Below, in pieces: positions 1-9,442 of a DNA stretch of 64,000 nucleotides. A program made the position numbers and the translations under genes. This DNA comes from Diplosphaera chodatii (lineage: Eukaryota > Chlorophyta > Trebouxiophyceae > Prasiolales > Stichococcaceae): positions 1,426,001 through 1,490,000 of the forward strand of contig JAALGY010000053.1 in assembly GCA_032358165.1 (NCBI GenBank), in the 5' to 3' direction. Each line of letters begins with the position of its first letter. The stretch's first letter is position 1. Below the pieces are notes generated by a model, which ran no database searches, had not been told where the DNA came from, and worked only from the letters and a program-made list of their open reading frames with translations.

Positions 1-286
1 TGCTTCAGCAGAGCGTCGACCTCGCTCCTCAGCGTCGCAGCTGCATCAGAGCGCACGCCCGGCTGCTGCGCTGGACTAACGCTAGGGGCTGTTGGCTGCT
101 GTTGGCCTGCGCCACCGCTGACCGGTGGTGCTGAGGCGCTGTTCTGCTCTGCCGTACTGGCTGCTGCAGCTGGTGGCTGTGCTGTAGCCTCTACAGGCGC
201 ATTAGGCGCTGCCAGCACAATTTTGGGGAAGACAGCGGGACTGCTCAGCAGCGCTGCGCCTGCCAGAAGCCCAGTAATGTGTCGGC
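1..286 (-). CDS. Unidentified protein, 3' part of an exon running off the left edge
   Basis: On the minus strand an open frame runs from about 286 to the window edge. It follows a possible acceptor (CAG at about 287-289). The translation starts with a small basic patch and a hydrophobic stretch (GLLAGAALLSSPAVFPK), then becomes an Ala/Pro/Gln/Ser-rich low-complexity linker ending in LRSEVDALLK at the edge. A basic residue followed by a short Ala/Leu-rich segment could be a thylakoid-transfer signal or a membrane anchor, but this is inference. No family was recognised. Upstream exons may lie in 287-433, where another open frame begins MSAKLIQLDG. The start and function cannot be decided here. 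Confidence 0.3.
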
Positions 287-433
287 CTGCGCTAATATAG
301 TCATCACTTCTGCAACTATCTGAAGAGCTGCTCTGCGCAATCTGCCGTGCGGACCGCGCGTATCGCGGATCAGGACTGCAAGGACGATCGATACGTGTCC
401 CTCCCCATCTAGCTGTATGAGCTTGGCTGACAA

Positions 434-800
434 AACACTGCGCAGAGCGCAGCGTCTGCAGCATGCTGTAACGCGTGCAGAGCTGCAAAGATAAGGATCA
501 GAATTGCAAAGCAGGTTGCAGGCGGTCTGAGTTACATACCAGTGTGAACCTTATGTTGTTGTGGTCGCCCTGTAGCAGATAACCGGGATTAGTCACCAGC
601 TCAAGCCAGCTTCGCCGCTTCTCTGGTGCTGTCGAACGTTCATAATGTCTTAAGCACAAGGTCTGCACAGTCGCTGATTGGGTTTGCACCAAGGTGACGT
701 GCAGCTGAACACATGTAGTCTGATTTGCTGTAAGTTTTCGAACTGATTGCAGCAGCTGGCAAAGTGCAACCCCATTGCAGCTTCAGCAGCGCTGTGCAGA
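434..800. other. Intergenic / 5' region upstream of the PP7-like gene
   Basis: No coding exon could be supported here. The stretch probably holds the 5' ends of the divergent left-edge gene (-) and the PP7-like gene (+). An in-frame ATG at 747 would extend the phosphatase by 18 residues. Confidence 0.35.
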
Positions 801-3800
801 ATGGTGTCGTCATCACAGCTCACAGTGATCGAGCCCATCGATCTGCCGGCTGCTTTCACAGCCCAGTGGGCGATGGAGCTCGGGCTCCGCTTAGATGCGG
901 CAACACGGCAGCGTGTGCCGCTGAAGCAAGTGCTTCCACCTGAGACAGCAGAGGCCTTGTTCGCGGCCGCTACCAAGTTGCTGATTAAAGAGCCTACACT
1001 GCTGGAGGTTAGCCGTCGTGCTTGGTTCCTGCTCGTTGCTGGCGTCACGGGTGACGTGCAGACGGAGCCATGCAGGATCAAACTAGAGAGCAGGTTGTTG
1101 ATTGCTGGATGCTGTCTTCAGATCACGCCGACCAGCGCAACAGCCACGGTCACGGTGGTTGGCGACACGCATGGCCAGCTGCACGACGTCATCGGCCCAC
1201 TGTGAGCATGTGCCCAGCCTGTACTGTTTCAAAGCCTGCACTCATGTGCACCAACATCGCCCTTGTCCAACTGCTTCATCGAGTTGCACGTCGTACCTGC
1301 GTGACAGAGTGGAGGCGGCGGGGTGGCCGAGCGAGGACCAGCTGTTTGTGTGGAACGGCGACTTTGTGGATCGCGGCGCCTGGGGTGTGGAGCTGCTGGC
1401 GGTGCTGGCCGCCTGGAAGCTGGCGCTGCCCTCAGCCGTGTTCCTGCTGCGCGGCAACCACGAGTCAATCACCTGCACAAAGATGTGAGGGTGGTGGGCT
1501 GCAGATCCAATGCACTGGCGAAATGCGGCGTGCTAGAGCAGTGACTAGGTGGTGATGTTATCCTGCGTCCAGGTACGGCTTCTTTCAGGAGCTGCAGGCG
1601 AAGTATGGCAAGGTCAAATGCAAGGTAGGCTTGTTGCAGCGTTTGTGCAGAGGCCCTTGCCACACTTGGCTGGATGAGCACGTCAACAAGACTGGGCTGC
1701 TTGATTGCGGTGCAGCTGGTTTTCAAGGCCTGCAAACGGCTCTTTGCAGCGCTGCCACTGGCTGCATGCATCGCCAGCAAGGTGCTGGTGCTGCACGGAG
1801 GTGAGACAAACGTGGTTTGGCGTTGACAGTGTACTTTTCGGCTGTCTGAAACATATGCAATGTGCGGTGAGCAGCAGCACGAGACTCGTGCCTGACTTGC
1901 CTGACCTGCCATCAGGTCTGTTCCGAAAGCCGGAGGCTGTGGCAAAGTCAAAGAAGCGGCGGAGGAAGCCCGTGTCGGCTGCCGTGGATGATGCTGTCAT
2001 CCTGGGGTCGCTGGCCGACCTGCGGGCCGCCAGTAAAGGCGGCATGGACCCATCGGGTGGGGAACTGGATGGCGTGTGCATCTGGTGTTTGTCATACACA
2101 GGCATGCCTTGCAGTGCCAATCCAGTGCTGCCGTCTGGTTGCCTCTGCACCTGTAGGTGTTTCACGGTGTTCGTCGTGCATCTGCAGGGCAAGGTTCCAC
2201 GCTGGTGGCTGCCGATGTGATGTGGTCCGACCCGTCAGCAGAGGCGGGCCTGCGTCCGAACGATGCACGCGGTGTCGGCGTCGTGTTTGGTGCTGACATC
2301 ACCGAGGTTTGCTTCATAACATGCACTCCACCCTGCCGTGCTTGTAAAGCCGTGATGGCGGCATCCTGTCTACACACACAGCTTGTTTCAGCCGCAGCGC
2401 TGACGAGGACCATCTGCTTCCGCAGCACTTCCTGCAGCACAACGGGCTGCGGCTGGTCATCAGGTCGCATGAGGGCCCCGACGCGCGGGTGGACCGAAAC
2501 GACATGCCGCCCATGACGCCGGGCTACTCCACCGACCACGTCACCGAGAGTGAGCACATACATATGTGAAACTGCCGACAACATGCAAACTATTGTAAGA
2601 CGCTCACAGATACTGTGCTTAGGGCTGCACTCTGAGCTCCCGCAGCCACCCATTGCGCTCACGTCGCTGCCAATGCAGGTGGCAAGCTGATGACCGTCTT
2701 CAGCGCGCCGGACTACCCGCAGTTCCAGCTGCCCGGGGAGCGCTACGACAACCTGGGCGCGGTGCTGCGTCTGTCGCCGCCCGACTACACCGACCCCGTG
2801 GCGTTGCAGTTCTCGGCCAGCCTGCCGCGCCCCGAGGTGCTGCCTCGCAAGGGCCTGCGCTGCCGCGTGTCCCCTCAACCCGTGTGCACGCACGGTGGCT
2901 GGTGGCATTGCCAGCAGCCACAGCTGGGGGCGCAAAGCTCACCAGGCTTGATACCTAGCAGGCGGACTGCTTCTACGACCTCGGGGTGCCAGACTCGGAC
3001 GAGGAGATCGAGCTGGGGGGCTATGCGTCGGATGTCAGCGGCGTGTCCTCGCTCGGCGGCAGCGCCATGTCCGGCGGCAGCGGCGACGACGAGGCTGGCG
3101 CCGCCCAGGCAGCGGACGCGGCGTCATCTCCGGCGCCAGATGGCGGTCTGGGCCGGCCAGCAAAAGCAGCGCGGGAGGACAGAGCGCCAAAGGTGGGCAC
3201 TCAGAAGGCCCATCTGCAGCGGGGTTGCTGTGATCGACGTTCAGCTGCTGACGCCGCCATGAGTCGTTGACCTGAGTGCATCAGCAGGCAGATCTCGGCA
3301 TGGTCATCCCCGCAGGTGCCGGCGCCCGCCGCGCCCGCGGACCTGATGGCGCTGGAGGACGAGCTGCTGGCGCGTGCGGTGGCCGGCGACAGCGATGACT
3401 CAAGGTGCGCATGATTGTGGCTGGTGTTGCAGTTCGTGCAACTTCCAGTTGTTAGCTGACAAGAACCCCATGCACCAGACCAAACATGCCGTGCCGCTCA
3501 TCTTTGTGGTCCACCACTTCGACTTGATGCGCACTGTGCGGTGGCTGTGCTCCAGCAAGTTGTTGACAGATTGTTCGGGACCCTCTCCGAACTGCAGCAA
3601 TGCCGAGGCGGCGGTGCTGGAGGCGGGCGCCGCGCTGCTGCGCACCCCCGATGACACGGCGGCAGCGGGCAGCCAGGACAGCGGCGCGAGCGGCCCCGCG
3701 CTGCATCCCGTGCCCGCAGCAGCGGCCCCCGCAGCGCAGATGATCCTCGAGGTGCGGCTGCATGTTCAGTATGTCATCCGTTGGGCTTGGCACTCTGCTT

Positions 3801-4492
3801 GGGAATTCGAAACCAGCTGTGCATGCCCAAGGGCTGGGATGCTGACTACCTGACGAGCCAGTGCGGCCATTGCACTACAGGGTGCACTGCTGCGGGGCGA
3901 GTCTGGCGCGACAGCGGTGCTAGATCAGCTGCAGGCGGATGCCAGTGCGGCCGACCTTCTGCACCCAAAAGCCGCCAGCTCGCAGTTGGCGCTACCAGCA
4001 GCCACTCCCGGGCAGGCACCTGCAGGCAGCAGTGCAAGGTTGCTCAAGAGTGCAGCACCCGGAGCGGAGGCAGCGAGTCTGACATTTGCCAGCGCACTGG
4101 CAGCCGACTGCAGCATGCCACAGGCGCTCAGCAGCGGCCTGATACCAGGGCCGCAGCCAGCAGCAGGCTCAGCGCCGCTCTCGGCGCCGCTCACAGCCAG
4201 CATGCCCCAGGCCGCTTCCCTGGCGGAGCAGCACAGCACAGCCGGCACGGCTGCCTTTGCCTCGGCGCTGGCAGCCGAGACAGACGGGTCGGCGCCGCCT
4301 GACACAGCTGCAGCCGCCAGCGTGGCGCTCGGCGAGGGTGGCGCGGCGGACGGGTCGTCAGGGCAGCAGCAGCAGCAGGTGGCTGGTGGCAGCAGGAAGC
4401 AGACCCTCCCGCCGCGGCCGGCCAGGCGCAGCAGCGCGATGGGGGCCCAGCAGGGCGACGGAAACAGCGCTGCGAAAAGGCCGTGGAAGTGA
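801..4492 (+). CDS. PP7: PP7-type serine/threonine protein phosphatase (PPP family)
   Basis: A metal-dependent Ser/Thr phosphatase of the plant PP7 branch. Exons checked for phase: to 1007, 1122-1201, 1308-1484, 1573-1624, 1716-1800, 1916-about 2056, 2188-2306, then about 2389, 2679, 2961, 3316, 3596 and 3881 onward. All PPP metal motifs are present: [16 protein letters not shown] and LRGNHES. PP7-specific features are the phrases [16 protein letters not shown] and [11 protein letters not shown], a Lys/Arg-rich insert (KKRRRKP) after the HGG motif, and a tail resembling the acidic DSDDE end of Arabidopsis PP7. Beyond that the protein carries a long Ala/Gly/Ser/Gln low-complexity extension (exons 3316-4492) that I do not know from plant PP7. 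In plants PP7 is linked to blue-light signalling and heat tolerance; the role here is inferred. The start is at 801, or in frame at 747. Confidence 0.85.
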
Positions 4493-4837
4493 TCGTTGCT
4501 TTTAGGGCCCACCATTGCTCAGACCTTCTGGAATGTTTCTAGAACGTTTGCACTTTCCGCCGATATTTCCGAGTTCTAAGTGGCGGAGGTCCGTCCGCCA
4601 GAAGTGCCTGCAGGGAATCGAAAGTAGGTGCCGGGAATCGTGCCAGGACGTATTTCCAGCCACGAGCTTGAAGGAGGGATCTACATCATGGCGTATCTGA
4701 CCCGTGCTCACTTCGCGGCGCGTACGGTGTGGCGAGGAGACTAATTTGAGCCTCCAAACGTCATACAGGACCCAACCGCGCCATCAGCAGCAGCGCAGTG
4801 GCGAGCCGGGTGGTCGACGCGGACGTAGCTGCGGGCC
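4493..4837. other. PP7-Dof intergenic region
   Basis: 345 bp between the PP7 stop and the Dof start. Both genes are on the plus strand, so this is PP7 3'UTR plus Dof promoter and 5'UTR. The notable content is the heat-shock-element-like cluster at 4526-4549. No TGTAA signal was seen. Confidence 0.5.
4526..4549 (+). promoter_or_regulatory. Heat-shock-element-like cluster
   Basis: Two perfect TTCnnGAA inverted pentamer pairs (TTCTGGAA and TTCTAGAA) lie in tandem, offset by 11 rather than 10 bp, followed by an imperfect third half-site (TTT). Heat shock factors bind arrays of nGAAn in alternating orientation. The site is about 290 bp upstream of the Dof ATG and 34 bp after the PP7 stop, so it could act on Dof. 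Function is inferred from sequence alone. Confidence 0.4.
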
Positions 4838-7800
4838 ATGGCGCCTGACGAGGCACAGCCGCGGCACGCCGACGAGCAGGGCGACGGAGCACAGCTGCTG
4901 GAGCCTGTCACAGAGGTGAGGACACTTGGGAGCGGCGTGTGAAGCGGGGGACTGGAAAGGTGGCTCGCGGCTCGAAAAGCGTAAAGTGCGACTGGGCTCC
5001 AGCTTTCACGGCGGCGAGAAAGCGAGCGCGCGCCCGGACCGGCTCGCACAGGCGGCAACGCTACGGTGTTGACACGTCCCTGCCGGACGGGCACAGGCAG
5101 CCGAGTCCGTGCCCGACTTGTGGGCTCTCCGCAACTTTGCGAGGCCTCAATACGACGGGGCCCTTTTACCCGCCGGCCTCGGCTGCGCACCTTTCAGCCG
5201 GCGGGGCGTCCGATGTAAGGCATTTACTGCAAACCAGGCTCCATTTGCGCCGCTGGAGGGCACGTACCTCATGACAGCGGCCTTTCGGGTCGACACCTTG
5301 TGTAGCATCCGTTTGTGCAGGTCCGCGTCACAATCTTCACCTAGAGCGCCAGATGCGTGCCGATCGCCTGTCTGCCGGCCACAAAGAGCCCAACATGCTG
5401 ATCGTAGCCTCGTGCGGCGCCAGGCAGCCCAAGAACAACCGCCTACCTACCAGATATTTTTGTGTCCTGATTCGCTGATCCCCGGCTCCTTGTGCCGTCC
5501 CGCGCCCCTCGAAGCACCTCTAAACATGGTTGCATCTGTGTGCAGGCCAAGGAGGCGGTGGACACGCAGCAGGACGGCGAGGGCGCGGCGTGCAGCAGCG
5601 GCGAGAGCAACACGCGCGCTAAGCGCAGCGCCTCGGCGACCACCAACTACAAGGACGGCAGCCCGCCGCACCGGCCGCCCAGCGGCGACGGCAGCGGCGG
5701 CAACGGCAGCGGCCACGGCAGCCGCGCCGGCAGCGGCAACGACGACGGGCCCACATCTGCGAAGCCACGGGCCGCCGCCCCCAAGGCCGGTGCTGCCGCC
5801 AAAGGCTGCAAGCGCAAGCTCGCCCGGCCGGAGGGCACCGCACAGTGCCCCCGCTGCGAGAGCAGCGACACCAAGGTGCAGCCTGCTGGCATCTGGCGTC
5901 AGCTCATGCCCACACTGCTGCTTGCTGTAGCGCCTTCATCACGTTGCCTCGATGTGCATGTCTCGGCACAGATCGCTTGCATTTGTTCGGCGTTCTGAGG
6001 TCTCACTCCCTCCCTGCAGTTCTGCTACTACAACAACTACAACATCAAGCAGCCGCGGTACTTCTGCAAGGCGTGCCAGCGGTACTGGACCGCCGGCGGC
6101 ATCCTGCGCAACGTGCCCGTCGGCGCGGGCCGCCGCAAGTCCAAGGCCTCCGCGGTGCGCGAGCAGGAGAAGGCGGCGGCGGCGGCCGCCGCCAAGCAGG
6201 CCCGACAGGTGGCGGCGCACGGCGGCCAGGCGATGCCCCACGACGTCGGGCAGCAGCCGCAGCTCATGTCCGCGGCCGGCGACCTGCTGCCCGCGGGCCC
6301 CATGGCCGCAGCAAACGGCGGCTTCGGCGCGGAGCAGCTGCGCTGCATGATGGACCCCATGGCCGGCGGCATGCCCGGCGGCATGATGGCCGGCCCCGGC
6401 GCAGGCGGCATGATGGGCGGCCCCCCGGTGCCCCTGGGCGCCCCCCTGGGCTACGAGGGCTTCCCGCACGGCCCGGGCATGCTGCTGCCGCCGCACGCCG
6501 GCCTGCGCCCGCCGCTGGCGGACGGCGCCGCGCTGCTCTCGTCGGGCTCCGGCCTGGGCGCCGGCAGCCTGCCCAGCTCGGACGCCGGGGCCCTGGGCGG
6601 CCCCCTGGGCTCGGGCTTCTCCTCCGGCAGCCTGGACGACGGCGGCCGCGCGGACGGGCGGCGGGTGCGTGCCAAGCTGGAGGCCGGCGGCGGGGCCGGG
6701 CTGCAGCTGCACGGCGGCTCCCCCCGCGGGGCGCCCCCCGCCGGCCCTGCCGGCCGGGGCGCCGGCGGGGGCAGCGGCGCGGACGACCGCCACCCCGAGT
6801 GGGCCGCGGCCGCGCAGGCCGCCGAGCGGCAGCAGGCGGCGGCGCTCGCGGCGCACATGGCCGCGCAGGCGTCCATGCAGCAGGCCATGCAGGTGAGCTG
6901 CCACTCTGGCGCCCAATGCTCTTCGAGCACGACGGTGCTGCTCTGTGATGCAATGCTTTGCACATTGCACAGAAACACCACAGCATTCATGACCCCCTTT
7001 CTAAGGTTTCTCAATGTTGCTGCACAGGCGCAGGCGCAGCTGCAGGGCATGGCGGCGGCGGCGCAGTGGGGGCAGCCGGCGGCGCCCTTCGCCATGGCGG
7101 GCACCGGCATGTGGCCCACCTACCCGGGCATGGTCGCGCCCGCCTACGGCGTGAGCCCCAGCTGGGCCGCGGCCGCTCAGCTAAACGCAAGGTGCGCCGC
7201 GCACGCAGCATGGCAGGCATGTAGCATCAAGGTCAATGTGTCGCAGTTGGCTGTGGCCATTCGATGGTGCAAACCTTTCAAAGTAAACATTCGTGTTTCA
7301 GGTTCGGGAACACCGGCTTCGGCGGCGGCAGCGGCGAGATGGGCGGCGGCGCGGGCGCTTTGGTCAGGTCACCCACTGTCGGCCCCAAGGACGCTGCTGC
7401 GGGTGGTGACATCGGTGGCGGGGCCGGCATGATGGCCGGCGGCGGCTGGAACGGCATGATGCCCACAGGTGGGCTCACCGCTACATAGCATTGCTGGCTC
7501 TGAGCTGTCGTTGCATCGCCTCCAGACGGTGCTGCCTTGGTGGTCTTGCTGCAGCCTGACTTGTGGCATGCCGCGACCCAGTGTGCTGCACAACCGGAAG
7601 GTTTCAACCACGCTTTGGGGCACACAATGTAGTGCTGCAACGCGACACCCACCTGCCTGCAGGCTCCACGCCAATGGGCTTTGCGGGGGGCTGGGGCATG
7701 GGCGGCGACATGGGCGGCGGCGGCGGCTGGGGCGCCATGCCCCACATGACCGTGCCCGCAGGTGCGCTGCTGGCAGCAGTCCTGAGTGTGGTTCTGTGTC

Positions 7801-8024
7801 CGTGGTGGTCCAGAATGTGCTGTCTGCTGGGTCGCGCTGTTGATGCACCCTCCGAGGTTGCTGTCGATGATCGCAGCCATGGGCACTGCAGTGCTGACGG
7901 CCACTGTGTATGACCTGCTGCAGGCAAGCACCTGGGCTCGATGTCAAGCGGCCCCGCCGGCAGCTCACTGGCCAGCGGCCAATCTGCCAACACCGGCCTG
8001 CAGGCGCCAGCCGCCGGTGTGTAG
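4838..8024 (+). CDS. Dof-type zinc-finger transcription factor
   Basis: CDS joins 4838-4915, 5546-5875, 6020-6892, 7028-7191, 7302-7468, 7663-7761 and 7924-8024; all phases agree and give 603 aa. The single Dof C2C2 finger spans an intron: [10 protein letters not shown] ends one exon and [19 protein letters not shown] opens the next, followed by QRYWTAGG and [10 protein letters not shown]. This is the full CX2C-X21-CX2C DNA-binding core that recognises AAAG sites. Before it lies a charged Gly/Ser-rich region with basic patches (GCKRKLARP), a possible NLS. After it come about 420 residues rich in Ala, Gly, Met and Pro (repeated MMxGG/GGM) with no second domain. Intron 1 (4916-5545) is long for this window. 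Green algae usually carry very few Dof genes. In Chlamydomonas and plants Dof factors act in metabolic and lipid regulation; targets here are unknown. Confidence 0.92.
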
Positions 8025-8063
8025 GCCAACGAGCAACTCACGGGCCGCTGCATGCAGCACGAA

Positions 8064-8067
<4 letters not shown>

Positions 8068-8121
<54 letters not shown>
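8068..8121 (+). repeat. (CAG)18 trinucleotide microsatellite
   Basis: Eighteen uninterrupted CAG units, starting 44 bp after the Dof TAG. Other frames can be read as polyGln, polySer or polyAla, but the Dof frame has already stopped, so it is most likely 3'UTR sequence. Confidence 0.9.
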
Positions 8122-8123
<2 letters not shown>

Positions 8124-8664
8124 ACAGCTGAGCGCACAGCACCTGCTGATGGCCCGCCCAAGAATGCAGGCTCCATCAAGGCACCCGGCTGCACGCCGGG
8201 CTTCGGATAACACGCTATGGTTTCCTCCCACACATTGAACGTCTGGCAGATCTGGCCGCAGTGCCCTGTGGCCTCGGTCTTCGTGTCATTTATCTGCGAC
8301 TGGGGACTAGTAGTGGAGGTTCGGCCGGCATGGGACTGCTGCCACTCCCCACCCCACGCAGCAGCCAGGGGGAGTTTTCAGCAAGCAGGTGTTTTGTCGC
8401 GCGCAAGGTGTGTTTGGTCCTGACCTATCTCGCTGACTGTGCGGCGCCCATTTATCCCAGTCGGTGCTGATGCAGTTGACCCGCCTATTTTGAAGCACGA
8501 TTATCTAGGGGCAGCATACCTCGGCTGCTGTTTTTCGGACGGTTTGGAGCAATTCGGCGGGTGCAGTCCCCTCGTGTATATCCTCTGGTAGCAGCACGTG
8601 TTTGCTGGTTTGTCGCACCGCCACACGATGCCCAGGCCTGCTGAGCTTGCTCATCAGCGTCTGC

Positions 8665-8669
8665 TGTAA
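8665..8669 (+). terminator. TGTAA poly(A) signal candidate for Dof
   Basis: TGTAA is the usual chlorophyte polyadenylation signal. It is the first plus-strand copy I found after the Dof stop. A 5-base motif is weak evidence on its own. Confidence 0.35.
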
Positions 8670-8824
8670 CGAAAAGGTATTTTGGTCTGGCTCAGCAGTG
8701 CTCTGAAAGTTTCTGGCTTCCCTCACTCACGCCACTCTGCCTCTGAATGCCTCACTTGCGCCGGGCTTGAGAGCTACCATGGAAGAACAGTAGAGAATAT
8801 ATGCTGTGCTGATGGACGTCCACG

Positions 8825-8829
8825 TTACA
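8825..8829 (-). terminator. TGTAA poly(A) signal candidate for VTC2
   Basis: TTACA on the plus strand, i.e. TGTAA in VTC2 orientation, 614 nt after its stop codon. Confidence 0.3.
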
Positions 8830-9442
8830 GAAAGCAGCAACTAAAGCCAACCAATACTCTCGACTCGAGAAATGAAATGCGACGGCAAAACCCCAAAATG
8901 CTGTGCTGCAACCATGCAACAACCTGGGTTTCTACTGCAGGAACTGCCAAGAATTCTTGAACATCCCGCTGCTGCCTCTGAACCCCTCACCCAATGAGCC
9001 CCCTGTGGACAGCTCTGACTGGTGTCGACGTGTGAGCTGATGCAGAATGCGCCAAATCTGATGAAGCCCCAAGCCAGTGACCCCATGTGCATTTGCCAAG
9101 CACAGGTTGTGCGGTTGACAAAGCTGGGCTGGCGAGGAGCCATCACATATAGTGATACCCAATTAAGCCCCTCCCTGGGGTGCTACATGCTGCAGTCACC
9201 AGCCAAAATGTCCAGGTGATGACAAGCCTCGAACCCAAAAACCGCCCCTGAATATCACTGATGCAGTTGGCTGTGCCCACACGCACGCCACGCGGGGCGC
9301 AGCCGCTCCACTGCCACCTGCCGCCGCACGGCTGCGCGACGGGGCGCGCGCTGCGGCTGGGCGTGCCAGCTGCCAGCTGCGGCTGCCGTGCTGCCAGCCG
9401 CTGCGCACGCCGTCTCGCGCCACGCTCCCACGCGCGGCATCG

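Larger units (their letters stand above)
8025..9442. other. Tail-to-tail intergenic region between Dof and VTC2
   Basis: 1.4 kb with no supportable exon. It probably contains two long 3'UTRs. A TGTAA signal for Dof lies at 8665-8669, 641 nt past its stop. A minus-strand TGTAA for VTC2 lies at 8825-8829, 614 nt past its stop. The (CAG)18 tract at 8068-8121 would be inside the Dof 3'UTR. Confidence 0.5.

Noticed and set aside
5939..6970. 343-codon minus-strand ORF over the Dof gene
   Set aside because: It is antisense to the largest Dof exon, Ala/Gly/Arg-rich, and has no domain. It comes from the GC-rich codon bias of the real gene.
7786..8238. PolyGln protein over the CAG repeat
   Set aside because: The frame begins in an intron of the Dof gene and has no support besides the repeat itself. 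The Dof frame stops at 8024.
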